The notes: a model not told the origin generated them from the letters alone. 64,000 nucleotides of DNA from Chiua virens (GCA_019787685.1 JAHNUO010000019.1:372001-436000); one strand, 5' to 3'. Counted from the stretch's first letter, positions 33,386-45,560 are shown. A program made the numbers and translations.

Positions 33386-36300
33386 ATGCCGTCCACATCA
33401 CCCCCTCCGACTGGACGACCAACCCGTCGTGCAAAACTGGCTCACAAGTTCATTAAACCGACGGTGCGTTTCGTATGCCTAACGAAGGTTTGGTATTAAA
33501 TTCGTGCTATCTACAGCGGAACGATGCTCGGACCAAATCGTTGATTAGGCGCCCAAAAAAGTCACCGACTCCACAGGTAAAAGGTCGGATGTTTTGTGCC
33601 ATGATGAGGTGACGAAAGGTTTCAGGATGACCATACGAAGGAAGATTTACCGCAAGCTCTCTTTCTCGAGGGAGAACAGGAGCCTGATGAAGATAGTGGG
33701 CAAGGAGATGACCCCCACTGCGATGCAACCAATCACGAGGTAGTGGATGAGCGGCCTGCGAGGACGCGCAGAAAAGGTAACCCTTTCGTATCAAGATGCC
33801 AGGATATATTGATCAAATATAAACGACAGGTACTGCTCTGAAAGATCAGTCCCAGAATGACTGCATCGTCGAAAATGTGGACAACACAGATGATAACGAC
33901 CTCCACCATGGTAAGTTCCACCATATTCAAATCCGGCCCTGTGATTTACTATGTTGGCAGATGGGTCAGGCGACGATGACGACGACGACTGGAAACCGGA
34001 TGAGCTGCAGGAAGTGCAGCAACAAAATGGCACGTTCTACCTCGTTCAATCCTGTTTAATTATTTAAAGTCTTCACAGATGAGTCGAGCAACGATGATGC
34101 TGATTGGCTGCCAGAAGATCAGGACGAGTTACAACAAGCACCGGAGCGAAGTGAAACTGCGTTGCGAGTCTCGCAGTTCAAGAAGAAATTGGCTACTATC
34201 CATCGCCGCAGGCTCCAACCGAGTTCCCCACACTACGATATACCACAACCCCCAGACGACGATCCACTGATTTTTCCGGCATCAGATGATGAGGACCCAA
34301 ATCATGCTGAGCCGGTCGATCAGCCCGATGATTTGAATGACGAGGACGAATGTTCCAATATGTTAGGGGCAAAGGGCAAAGCGATTCACCGTCCCGGCCC
34401 CTTACCTGATGAGGCATGTCGAAAAGCCCATGAACTTGGTGATAGTGTCATGAAGGATATCAAAGCCTTAGCAGTGCAGTACGGCAAGCCTGTTCAGCGG
34501 ATCCTCGAGGAAGCGGGTCTCAAGAAGCTTGCTACCCGAGCTGAGCAGCGATGGAATCTTCACCAAAAGTGGTACGCATTCTGCCACCCCATTGCCAAGG
34601 ATGGTAAGTGCAATGCTCTCATTAGCTTTCTAGTATTGACTCCCAGACAGAGAGTGTCAAAGATTATCGCTCTCGACAAAAAGAGCACTACGAAACACAT
34701 GGTGATGAAGAAGAACATCCTGAGTTGTGGAAGGACATAAGAGAACATGGAACTGCCATTGTTAGAGAAGGGGAACTCTCTGCAAAATCTCTAGCTGCAC
34801 TGATTGCAGAAGCCCGTGAGCAATTTGCAAAAGGAGTGAGTGTTGAGCCTCGATGTTGTACTTTATTCACTTATCAGCCATTCATGCAGGCATCTGGCTG
34901 GAGTCGCCTAGAAGGTGTAGAAGTCATTGGTATGGTGGTTTACAAAGGCCATGACCCATCTGCACGCCATGCCGCTGGTTGGTTTGGGGGATCTACCTTC
35001 GCCCGGGAGTTAATCAACACCCATGAAATACAGCTGGCTAAGTGGTTGGATTATGTCACAACTGTGATCAAGTGCGTCGTCCACCATCTTTTTCCACCCT
35101 TTTCATTTACTGTGGATTATTCAGATATAAAGAGATTGATCCTGCTATGACTATTCCTGTCCCTAACATTGATATCAATGTGGACGTGCGTGACATATCA
35201 AACATCGATGACGAATTTGAATGTGGAACAACTGAGGGTTTCCGTGATTGGCTTCGGCATATTGTGCCAGTGATGATGGGCAAAAATATCAGTAAGTTTC
35301 TTGTATTCTTTTAATGATGATGCTCACACACCACAGAGGGGTTTGGTTGTACAGATGGCAAGAATGTTCGGTGGCAATCATTCGATGATCTCCTATATCG
35401 ACATAAGTTAACCATTACCAACTGGCCTGTTGGTGTTCCCAGTCCTCCTTCGTGGGTACCTCACAATGCCACGATTGATGAACTCATTGCTGTTGTTGGA
35501 CCTTATCTCAAGAAACACATTCCGGGGCTCCATACACGCCACATTGTACCAAATGCAGGTAAAAGAAGGTTTATGAAAGTGAAGAACAAGCAGCGCCATC
35601 TGGAAACTCCGGATGTTGAGGTGTTGGTCGGGAGATGGTTACCGGGTAAGTCTTAGTTGTGTCCTTTGGTTTCTTGCTTACCTTCTGTATTATAGAATGG
35701 TGCTCTTGGTTGGAGAACAGTGATCCTAGAATGTTCAACATACCACTTGTTACTGATACAGCATCACAAGCAACATGCGTCCTCAGGCAATGCCGCAAGT
35801 TCCTTCAGGATGTTCCTCGTGATGTCAGCATTCCCCCTGAAGCACCATCAAGCCACTCCTCCAGTCCATCACTCTCTTCACGTGAACACACTCCTTTTGT
35901 AGCTCGTAAAAAGGCCCAGGATAAGCAACCTCGTCGTGATCATGTGGAGTCCCTACCTGGACCTCGTTCGAAGTCCAGCTTAAACTCACGCAAGCATCCT
36001 CGTGATGAAGAGGGGCGGTTCCTTGGGGAACATACTGGACCAAAGCATGCAAGGCTAGACCCCCAAGTGAGTATGCCTTGTAATATTTATTTTATCTGTT
36101 CAATATTAAGTGTCATAGGAATTGCATCCCCAGCGGGCACATCGGCAATTGTAAGCTATCTAGTCATTCAGTAATTTGACATGACTCATAGTGTTTAGAC
36201 AATCTAATGCTCATGTGGTCAAGATCCCTCGCCATCATGTGCCACCTCAAAATTTGGTAGCCACTCGTCCAGGGTATGTTTGTTTTGTAGTATAGGATTG

Positions 36301-36639
36301 TATTTGTCACTGTTGTAACCATGTTTGACATCCAGAAATTTCCACCAAGATGCATATCAAGAATCACGTCCTGTTGGTCAGGGTTCAGCTCGGTACCGTT
36401 CTGAGGTATCCCGAGTTTATCCTCGTCACGAACCTCCTCGCCGTCATGTTGTTGGCAGATCATTGCAGGGAATGCGTCATTCACGTTCACCATCATACCA
36501 GAGGAGAACTCATGTTCTTCGTGATGTTTCTCCTGTTGCAGGCCCATCTCGTGCACAATATGTGGAAGTGGGCAGTGCTGATGAATATGAGGATTTGTCA
36601 GATACTGCTAGACATTACTATGATACCTACTATGACTGA
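33386..36639 (+). CDS. KDZ cargo gene 3, conserved protein of unknown function
   Basis: Fourteen exons: 33386-33463, 33517-33576, 33626-33776, 33830-33910, 33961-34029, 34079-34603, 34651-34835, 34890-35071, 35125-35291, 35337-35645, 35696-36066, 36119-36150, about 36200-36273, 36336-36639. Frame is kept throughout. The intron after 34029 has a GC donor (GCACGT). The N-terminus is basic (GRPTRRAKLAHKFIKP), followed by acidic linkers (DDDDDDWKPDE). The middle has conserved helical blocks (KPVQRILEEAGLKKLATRAE, RWNLHQKWYAFCHPIAKDG, GWSRLEGVEVIGMVVYKG). The C-terminus is rich in Arg, Pro and Ser and ends ARHYYDTYYD. Charge layout suggests a nuclear, nucleic-acid-associated protein, but no known domain is identified. 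I recall related unassigned proteins in other mushrooms. Confidence 0.75.
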
Positions 36640-36824
36640 GCTATGGTACATACCATTCAGACTTTACTTGTAGTATCAATGATTACATGAATAGTGTTGC
36701 CTTGTGAATGATCTAATGGTAGCCACTGAGGAAAGCAAGTATCAACTTTATATGCAAGATAATGACTTTGTATATGTGGTGAGGAGAGTTAAGTGATCAG
36801 TGATTGCTACCATCCAGTGTCTTG

Positions 36825-37820
36825 GAATTCCCAAGTGTTAGGAGAATCCCCCCAACCACCATTCATAGTGCTTGGGGATTTCTTCTGAGAGTGCTTGTGG
36901 AATTCCCCTGACTACCATCCATACCCAGTGGGAATTCCCAGAGTATTGGGGGAATTCCCCTAGCTACCATCTATACTCAGTGGGAATTCCCAGAGTACTT
37001 TAGGGAATTCCCCTAGTTACTATCTATACTCACTGGGAATTCCCAGAGTGCTAGGGAATTCCCCTAGCCACCATCTATACACACTGGGAATTCCCAGAGT
37101 ACTTTAGGGAATTCCCCTAGCCACCATCCATACCCAGTGGGAATTCCCAGAGTATTGGGGGAATTCCCCTAGCTACCATCTATACTCAGTGGGAATTCCC
37201 CTAGCCACCATCTATACACACTGGGAATTCCCAGAGTGCTAGGGAATTCCCCTAGTCACCATCTATACTCACTGGGAATTCCCAGAGTACTTTAGGGAAT
37301 TCCCCTAGTCACCATCTATACTCACTGGGAATTCCCAGAGTGCTAGGGAATTCCCCTAGTCACCATCTATACTCAGTGGGAATTCCCAGAGTACTTTAGG
37401 GAATTCCCCTAGTCACCATCTATACTCAGTGGGAATTCCCAGAGTACTTTAGGGAATTCCCCTAGCCACTATCTATACACACTGGGAATTCCCAGAGTAT
37501 TGGGGAAGTCCCCTAGCCACCATCTATACTCAGTGAGTACTTTAGGGAATTCCCCTAGCCACCATCTATACTCACTGGGAATTCCCAGAGTACCTGTGGG
37601 AATTCCCCTAGCCACCATCCATATTCACAGGGAATTCCCAAAGCACTTGAGGGAATTCCCCTGACTACCATCCATATCCAGTGGGATTTCCCAGAGTACC
37701 TAGGGAATTCCCCTAGCTACCATCCATACTCAATGGGAACTCCCAGAGGACTTGGGGAGTTCCCAGAGTGCTTGGGGAATTCCCCTGGCCACCATCCATA
37801 CTCATTGGGAATTCCCATAG
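36825..37820. repeat. GGGAATTCCC-rich subterminal satellite, right
   Basis: About 1 kb of 50-65 bp repeats combine GGGAATTCCC palindromes with CTAGCCACCATCTATACTCA and AGAGTACTTTAG spacers. It is much longer than the left-end version (about 340 bp), so the two satellites have expanded independently. No coding sequence lies here or in the 180 bp before it. Confidence 0.85.
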
Positions 37821-38515
37821 TCATGAGGGAGGATACTTAATCTGCACAAACAGGTGGGTTATGAATTGGGTGAACAACTTCATAGTGCTAGGATTGGAGG
37901 AAGAGGGGGGTACTCAATCTGCACAAACAGGTGAGTTATGAATTGGGTAAACAACTTCAAAGTGCTAGGATTGGAGGAAGAGGGGGGTACTCAATCTGCA
38001 CAAATAGGTGGGTTATGAATCGGGTAAACAACTTCATAGTGCTAGGATTGGAGGAAGAAGGGGATACTCAATCTGCACAAACAGGTGGGTTATGAATCAG
38101 GTGAACAACTTCATAATGCCAGAATTGGAGGAAGAGCCTCAGGGGTACTCAATCTGCACAAACAGGTGGGTTATGAATCAGGCAAACAACTTCATGATGC
38201 TAGAATTAGAGGAATGGGGGGGTACTCTATATGTGCACACAGATATTAATTATGGTTACACAGCACTCTATATTACAATTATGGTAAAGCAGGCCTCTGA
38301 GGACCCCTGACACCCCATATTGGGAATTCCCAATGGGCATTGGGAATATCCTTTGGGAATTGCTTTGGGAAGATCACTTGAGTGACATACAAATGCCCTT
38401 GGGCATTCACTTTGCCCTTACTGTTGGGAATTCCCCCCCTATAAGTGCCTCTTAGGTCAGACCCAAGATAGAGAAAGAAGGACCTAAGAGGTACCCTTAA
38501 GTAGGTGACTGAAGT
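37760..38515 (-). repeat. Right terminal inverted repeat of the KDZ element
   Basis: Reverse complement of the left end. It includes five 77-80 bp subterminal repeats (about 37,835-38,215) and ends GGTGACTGAAGT. Confidence 0.85.
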
Positions 38516-38523
38516 GTCGACAT
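38516..38523. other. Target-site duplication, right (GTCGACAT)
   Basis: Identical to 24,163-24,170. The flank resumes with GAAGAAAGAAAATG, matching copy B at 62,130. Confidence 0.85.
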
Positions 38524-38636
38524 GAAGAAAGAAAATGAAAGATAAAGAGTCCCCAGGTTCCGAAATATCAACCGCGCATCAAATGGCACGGGCATCACAT
38601 CCGTCCAGATAAGAGATAGCCATTCACCGTTCACAA

Positions 38637-40600
38637 TCACATTACGCGTTCGCTGACTTGCACAGCCCGGAGCCATATCTCCCCGGGACGGCTGTTTGCG
38701 CGCGCATCAGCTCCGGCGTCACATGTAACCCCAGCACGAAATACGTACCTCTTTTCTCGTAAGATTCGCCACGCCCGTCTGTTGTCCTTCTCCTTCTCGT
38801 TCCGAATCTTGGTGGCGAGCGACTCCGCTCTGGGCGGGAAGACACCAGGTCCTTCCGACTCGAGGACAACCTTGCCATACCAGCCAGGATCAATGTGGAA
38901 TCCTTCAACGTTGGGAATAGGAACCCGAACAGCGCGCGGTCGGGAGTGTGTTTCCGATTGTGTGGGCGGTACGGGCGGGCGGATAGTAAACGTGGTCCGG
39001 TGAACCCAATGAACAACATCGTGCAACGCCCCATGAGGTCTATGGAAGGAGCGTGAGCATGCTTCGAATGCCTGTTGATTCAATACGCACGTTTCGGTTC
39101 GAGCCCGATCCTGCAACGACTGCAAATTGGCCGCAATCTCGCGCCCCCATGGACTTACATCAAGGTAGACGATGGGATTACAATGGGGATTGTGCGTCGC
39201 AGAACCACCGATGCGAATGACTGAATGGAAGTACGATGGAGAGAACGCCAAGCTGTGGAAGTATGGCGACACTTCACCTACACGGGAGTATCTATAATCC
39301 AGATCCTGCCATTCATACGTCTGAGGCTGTTCGATAATACGAATCTATGATGAGACGCACCACAAGATAGCTCCCGTCCCACATCAGCCGACCGAGGTTC
39401 CCTTCATCCCCGACAGCAACGTCCCACACAACATCTCCCACTCGGACAAGTTTCAGAACACCGGAACGTTTCAATTCGGCCTGACATTCCACGACACCCG
39501 CATCAGATAACCAATCTCCCTCAGGGGAAGGCACGAACACTCTCAATACCGGAGCGCGCCCGGGTCGATAGAGAGGTGACTTGAATTTGGAGACCGCTGA
39601 TGAGAAACTTGGGTTCATTCTGTCATGTGAATAATTACCAGAGTGGGAATGAGAAGAAGTGGGCGACGGAGCTCAGGTGGAGACGCTGGGTTGACGGGTG
39701 CCTGGATGCGAAGGATTCGAAACCTGATTTGATTCGGCCGAACGCAGTGTCTTGATGTACCTGACCTCGGACTCGGCTTGAGCACGAAGACGAAGAACTA
39801 CTCGGGTGTAAGCCCGCGTTGTGAGTGCCAGCGCAAGTATACCCAGTGTTTCGGACGTCACCGGAGCATCCCGCTTCGCTCCTTTAGGTTGCAGGTACAT
39901 GGCAGCAAGACGAGCATGTTGATGTGCTGGCATGGCCACGCCACGTGGGTAGTTGTGCAGGTCCTAATGAGTATGTCATTATATGTGAGCGCGCGAATTG
40001 CAAGTCAAACTTGCCTTCAACGATAACTCAAGTGGCTCCGCCCATTCATATGCCCGACTATACTGAGGTATCGTTCGAGAACAAACTCACGGAGAATCCT
40101 GCTCTGGAGCAACTCCAGAACCTCCTTGTTCGCACTGTAGAGCGCCAGCCACTCGGAGTATGACAAATACGACAGCAAGAGTCGGAAAAGATTCGTGTTG
40201 GACATGAATGTCATGATCGAGAAATATGTTGGCAGAGGTGCCAGTTCTCGAGGGGGTTCTTCCACCTGCTCGTTCTCCTGCTCTATGGATAGTTGCTTTG
40301 CGACCTCGGCAACTAGTGGTGGCGGAGCCTTTTCCAACCACAGACCCCGACGTTGTTGACGAGCAACCTTGTAATCGTCAGGGTGGTAGGGACTTTTCGG
40401 GAGCGGAAGAAGCGTGTGCGTAGAGCCGGCGTTAGAGGTCGTGAAATTACCTGATAGAGGACATGGTCAAACTCGCCTGGTTGACCGGTGAGATTGAGCT
40501 GGCAGAAGTAGATGTGCTGTACGAACCGTTGGTCCTCCGAGTATTGTGGTTACTCGAAGAAAGACTGGAATTCGATCCGGGTTTCTGTGGCAGAGTGTGA
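38637..40600 (-). pseudogene. Conserved Agaricomycete gene of unknown function, probably decayed, middle copy
   Basis: Minus-strand pieces in order belong to one conserved protein: QHIYFCQLNLTGQPGEFDH (to donor at 40,450), YHPDDYKVARQQRRGLWLEK (from 40,392), LLLSYLSYSEWLALYS and ILREFVLERYL, then DLHNYPRGMAMPAHQHARLA and RAYTRVVLRLRAQAESEVR, then VLRVFVPSPEGDWLSDAG and LKLVRVGDVVWDVAVGDEGN, then SYFHSVIRIGG, YLDVSPWGREIAANLQSL and IRPPVPPTQS. The end runs through a 57-nt intron to GEIWLRAVQVSERVM. One in-frame stop (39,673-39,675) splits the serine-rich linker, and a frame change after FVLERYL (near 40,060) leaves EWAEPLELSLK in another frame. Both defects are shared with copy B. The family is known to me only as hypothetical proteins. 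A truncated or alternatively spliced product cannot be ruled out. Confidence 0.6.
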
Positions 40601-40840
40601 GTAGATCGTGTCCGTATGATCGGCGGGTACTCAAAACGCGTGTACAGATTACATAAGCTAAGTACAATCCTGTTCTCCTCAGGCTTGGTCGCGTTCAACA
40701 ACTCACCGGTCACTTCAATAGTATTCGTGTCGTCGCTCTTTCTTCGCGCATCCTCGTCAGTGCAGGAGTAGATTGGTGGCACGGACGAAGGCGGGAGAGT
40801 GGTCAGTGTGACGATTGACGGTATTCTCGAGTAGTGAGCA
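40601..40840 (+). pseudogene. WD40 gene relic, middle version
   Basis: Encodes a block like LTGHFNSIRVVALSSRILVS, matching the last blade at about 16,600-16,670 and 52,090-52,160. The earlier [10 protein letters not shown] blades are missing here. Confidence 0.5.
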
Positions 40841-40864
40841 TGTTGTTTTCGTTCTTCTGGAAGC

Positions 40865-43800
40865 ATGGCTGATCTTTATTTCGAAGAAGTGACAACCTCT
40901 CTTAGTTGGGAGCTTGCGATTCCGTTTGATCGCCAAGTCTTACAACGTCAGTACAACGCCGAACAACGTGGTTCAGTGGTTCGAAGCAAAGGGGAAGCAA
41001 ATGACGGTACGTTACTGTATCTAGTCTTGTCGTCCCCCTTTTTGCTCAGTGCACCATGAGATCAGTTATTCTCCACTTGCAATAGAATGAAGACGACGAA
41101 CAGCCTTCTTTTGTTGAAACCTCCCCTACCAGCAGTCGTACGCGATTGACTTCGCCGCTCTCGGCATCACGGACCCGCGTACTCGTATCGTCGCTCTCAA
41201 GATCACTGTCGTCAATTGTCACTCAACGTTGGCAGTCGAATCTTGGTATTTTTGTCAATATGACAACTCTTTCGATAGGTCCTCATTCCCTTGCGACGCC
41301 CGGCATGCCCCTCTCTTCGTTTCTCTCACCTGTCCCCGTTCAGGGATGCCATTGTCCTTGGTAGACAGCGGAGCTATCGGCGCCGAGGGATTCTCTATTA
41401 GATTTGGACGTCCAGCGATCTTGATAGCCCCTCCGAAAGTTATTGCCGTGTGGAGACACCAGACGTTGGAGAAGTGTATCCGCTACTAAATTTAGTTCGA
41501 GGATGGGGGCTGAACGAAGAGTGTGTCGCCTATGTGCTTGAATTGATCGATTTTCTGATTTTTGGATAGGTTTTGATGGCCACCCACGTGGGCAAGAAAA
41601 TGTTTCAATGATGCCGTGTTCGACACTCTGGAAACAGATGGGGGAGAGCAGTGACGACAAGTTGATACTCGACTACCTGAATTGTCGTCTCGCGAGTCCT
41701 GAGCCAGGCGTAGACATTGATACGAACGTCATACCCTCTCTGAAGCATAGGTGGCTTCTCTACTGTCATTCTCTTTCTCCGGCCCTGCGCTCTCTCCTTC
41801 AAGTCCTGAATCGTACTCGTCCACTTCCGCTAACACGATGCACGAATCGCTTTCAATGCACGAGAGGACTACACTCTTCTGTGGTCGGGTCATGAGCACT
41901 GACGCTACCAATGGTGTTCCCTTCCATGTTACACAGGTTACGTGTGCACGGAATGCCACTCAAATGATACCTATCACAAATCCGATGGGAAGAGTACGCT
42001 TCCTGGAGTACAGTGAGGCGAGGCGAATGAGCCAGGCAGAGAGGAACCGCTTACATATACAGCTTCGTCAAGAAGATCGTCTACCTACCACCTCCCGTAC
42101 TGGCGTCGTGGGCAAGGGGAATGTTGTGCAAGTGCCCGATTCACGTCTCATAAAGCTAGTGTTCAGCGTAACTGACAAGTGATTTAGCACTCCCTCCACA
42201 GCAGAGAAATCATGGACGTTGAGCATCCCGAATGTCCTTCCAGACCTTCAACAAGCCAGCGTTATTGTTCAGATCAGCCAGAACCATGCCACGAAGAAAC
42301 AGCCATGGCTTCATCGCCATCTAATCAACTAGCCAACTCTCATTGCCGTCCAGTCCCGGAGATCTTGGTGCGTTGTCCATTACGATATTCGGATACAAGC
42401 TCACACCACTATCCTTGATTAGACCGACTCGCCGAAGAGATGGCTTAGCGAAGTCCTTTCCTTGCTGAACGTCAAGTCCGAGGAGATTCAACAGCGCTTG
42501 AATGCGAGCTGTCTGAGGAGCGCAAATGGTTGCAGGGCTTGACGGTCAAGCTCGTCGTCCGACAGTCCTCGGAGCTGACAGGCCCCGTTCTCACTGCCTG
42601 AAAAGTGGAGCACGCTCGATGGCCCGAGGAGCGTTGCAAGTGGGAGAATGATTCCTTGGCGTGGTAGACGCAGCACAAGGCGACGTCCGAGGAAAGGACG
42701 AATTTCTCCTGGTGCGTGTCACCGAGTTATGGGACGCAGCTGCACGAACTGAAGAAGTTCGTATCCAGTCATCGGGATTGGAGGCCGAGCGTGTCGCCTG
42801 GACGAAGAAACGCGATCCTCTGCTGAATGCCATGACACAACGACCAGAAGAGTTGACTGCGCCAGCCAAAGTCTGCGGGGAACTGGACAAGGACCGGGTG
42901 AAGTGGTAGGAGGCCAAGAAGACTTCGTGGGTCAAGGAAAAATAAGAATCCTTGTTACGTTCTATCGAGGAAGTCCGTGCATCCGTGGAGTCGCAGAGGT
43001 CTACCGCGGCTTCTGCTCAGGAAGACAGACTCCTTCCGTGAACAATATGCACAAGCACCCGCGCTCGTCAGTTCCGTGCGGGATGAGAACCTAGAGCTGG
43101 AGATGAGGGTGAAAGTAGCTGAGGGACAGGCACATGAAGGTGTCGCAACAATCAAGGCATTCTACGAGGTATCTCCTTTCTTCGACTCAGCAATTTGGAT
43201 CAATGGTGCTCACTGATATCAAAAGGGTTGGCGGAGCTCCTCAAGAAAAGGACACACGGGCGAATGACGAACTTCGTACAAGAGCTACGCAAGTTCTTGA
43301 GCTCGGGAATCTTTGCGGCCATGTAACGGCGGAAAGCAAATCCCTCGAAGCTGAGACATGGAAACTCGCCCGGGCGCAACAACGCAGCGTCGTCCAACGA
43401 AAAGATTTGTGTCACGTGATCCTCTTGCCCCAGAGCGAGAGGAAATCTCTTAGGTCCAAGCTCTCAAAACTTGTGAAGATAGCCGGCAGTGGCGGCCAGG
43501 GGACCTCGCAACCCGCGCCCGTTCCACTGATTCTCGAGGATACCGACAGTGCCGATCAAAGCAATTTGGAAACTATCCCAGATCCGACGCCTCACTTCTC
43601 GGACCCTAGCTTTGACGAACCGACATTATTTCCGTGCATGTGGCGTCCGCAGTGGAGGGACCAGTGCCAATTCGTCTTTGATGCCAAAGAGGTGCGTTCT
43701 GTTCAACGATCGTGTACGAAAGTCTTCTTTATGACGTCGTGTAGGATCTTGGGAGACATGTACAAGAACATTTTCGTGATTTGGTCACTCAATAACACCG

Positions 43801-44240
43801 TGGTCGTGTCTCAGATGCCCTATGTAATTTCACGCCTTGCTTTTCTATCTGATCCTTCTATCTGGAATTGTGAGCATCGTATGAAGAAGGTAACTGCCAG
43901 TGGGTACACTGAGGGCCGTTCACAAGGGGATCACAAACCATGTTTTCCTGCGTTCTCATTAATTCGGTCTGCTTTTTGTAGACATCCCACGTTTCGCAGC
44001 GATGTCAAAGAACTCGACTTCTGCGTCCGTTCAATACCCCGACATTTTCCACCATCTTCTACTTACCATTGTCGAACCAGTTCTACAGCCACTAACGATC
44101 ACTTAGTAGCGGGTTCAATACTGGAAAGATCCTGGTGTACTAGTAGGTGCGATCGTCGGGCTGAGCATCATATTGACTTGTTTCTTTTCTATGAGTATCA
44201 TTTCGTCGTGGCAAGTGTCATTGGTCGTTTAGTTGGAGAA
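40865..44240 (+). pseudogene. Coiled-coil/zinc-finger gene relic, middle version
   Basis: This is a diverged version of 16.8-19.6 kb. It keeps an ATG (MADLYFEE), IPFDRQVLQRQYNAEQRG, SSDDKLILDYLNCRLASP with IDTNVIPSLKHRWLLYCHSL, VPFHVTQVTCARNATQ, the hinge MDVEHPE and parts of the coiled-coil. A TAG at 42,665 replaces a Gln codon. The 3' part (43,134-43,700) is better kept than elsewhere: ESKSLEAETWKLARAQQRSV, then FPCMWRPQWRDQCQFVFDAK, which resembles a degenerate C2H2 finger. Numerous stops and shifts rule out a full product. Confidence 0.6.
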
Positions 44241-44419
44241 TGAGCTCCAAGTGATAACCTTCGCCTTCGCCTGTCCCCTCGCCGGCTCATGAGTCTGGGG
44301 GTCGCATCACCGATTTTAAATTTATGGGATGACTCAGAAGCAACTCGAATCGTTCTCTTGCGCTCAACGCTCAACACATTAATATCTATCCATCAAGCCA
44401 CCCGCTTCAATTCTTACCA

Positions 44420-44640
44420 TGCATCAGAAAGAGATTCGGACGGTTCCGAATCCTTGTCATCGGCCGGGATGACCCTTCTCAAGCAAATTTGTAACTCGAC
44501 GGAGAATCCAGAGATCTATAACGAAAAGGGAAGAAAGGTGCGTTTGGATGCTATCCTTGGATTTCTGATCTTGCTGGTGCACTGATCGTCTGCAATCAGG
44601 TCGATCCAGCACAGATCCAAGAGTTTGCGGCGGTGAGTAC
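44420..44640 (+). pseudogene. GTPase fragment without Walker A, truncated at the duplication junction
   Basis: It corresponds to exons 1-2 of the GTPase (FGRFRILVIG, LLKQICNSTENPEIYNEKG, then VDPAQIQEFAA). A deletion removes the ANAGK residues of the P-loop, so nucleotide binding would be lost. Similarity stops just after the exon 2 donor (GTGAGT), and 7TM-1 sequence begins about 20 bp later. Confidence 0.75.
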
Positions 44641-44664
44641 CGGCACGTTTTGCTGAATTTATGT
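44636..44664. other. Junction between copies A and B
   Basis: GTPase-fragment sequence ends near 44,640. After about 20 bp of unassigned filler, sequence matching 7,488 onward (GTGGTCCGGCACAACTC) begins at 44,663. Confidence 0.8.
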
Positions 44665-45560
44665 GGTCCGGCACAACTCTTGGCGATATTCGGATTATAC
44701 GGTGTCGACGGTCCCGATGCACTATCACCCTGGAACGCTGTCGTCGTCGATACTGCATTCGTCCTCAACACCTGGACCTCGGACGCATTTCTCGTGCGTG
44801 TCTCTACCTCCATCTTTCACCCGCATGCTGAACCGAGGATCAGCTTTATCGATGCTACATCGTCGGCATGGGTAGCAAGCCCATGGTAGCCCTTCCTGCG
44901 TTGATATACCTTGCCACCGTCGGTGCCTCACTCGCCTGGTTGGCCGTCAGCGCCGCACCAGGTGCTGTCTACAGCACCCAAACCGTCCAGATCGCTGGAA
45001 TCGCCTCTTTTTCGTGTTCCGTCGCGATGAACGTCACGGCCTCCATACTTATTACAATACGCCTTCTGATGCACCGTCGCGCCATCTCCCAGGCAGTTGG
45101 ATCGCAACAAGGTCGTTTTTACCTCAGTTACCTCGCCATGACGCTCGAGAGCGCGGTGTTGTACACCGTGTTCGTCATCATCACGCTGATCGTGTTTACG
45201 ATCAACAGTCCACTCGTCAACATTTTCTTCCCCGTGTTGGGTACCATTCAGGTGGGTCAAGCGACCCGTTCTTTCCCCTCTACAGCTGACCTATCTTACC
45301 TGCAGGTCATTGCGCCATCGCTCATCATTTATCGTATCGGACGCGGGATTTCGTTCGAGACGGATAGATATGGCAAGGATTCCACAGAGGGCACACTACG
45401 TTTCGCTTCGGGTCCCCTACGTCGCCAGATCGGACGGACGCCCGGGCACGAGTTCTCGGATGCATCAAAGACGATGCAACTCTCCTCAGACGGCAGCACC
45501 ATGTCGAAACGGGACGGTTCCGATTCGTTTACCAACGAACTCAAGCATGAGCAAGTCTAG
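44663..45560 (+). pseudogene. 7TM-1, copy B, 5'-truncated
   Basis: Keeps the second half of exon 2 (44,663-44,793), exon 3 (44,844-45,251) and exon 4 (45,306-45,560) in intact frame with intact splice sites. Exon 1 and the first half of exon 2, encoding the start codon and the first two membrane segments, were replaced by the GTPase fragment at the junction. A shortened product from an internal ATG (44,868) is possible but would lack three segments. Confidence 0.8.

Larger units (their letters stand above)
24171..38515. mobile_element. Complete KDZ-superfamily DNA transposon, about 14.3 kb
   Basis: The element starts CACTTCAGTCACC and ends with the complement, has roughly 0.75 kb terminal inverted repeats, subterminal satellites, and an 8-bp target-site duplication, as reported for Zisupton/KDZ elements. 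It carries a KDZ transposase (minus, 25,275-28,882), cargo gene 2 (minus, 29,321-31,437) and cargo gene 3 (plus, 33,386-36,639). No stop or frameshift was seen in any of the three, so the element may be autonomous. It is absent from the matching place in copy B. Because copy B keeps an uninterrupted target, the insertion probably happened after the duplication. Confidence 0.92.
7488..44640 (+). repeat. Copy A of a large tandem segmental duplication
   Basis: This interval aligns with copy B (44,663 to the window end) in order and orientation. Anchor pairs include 7,488/44,663, 10,286/47,415, 12,601/49,762, 13,872/51,018, 20,339/55,833 and 38,637/62,248. Copy A additionally holds the 14.3 kb KDZ element and 1.63 kb (14,165-15,793) that copy B lacks. 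Copy B has 28 more units of the 88-bp array. The part of A after 40.4 kb would pair with sequence beyond the window. Confidence 0.85.
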
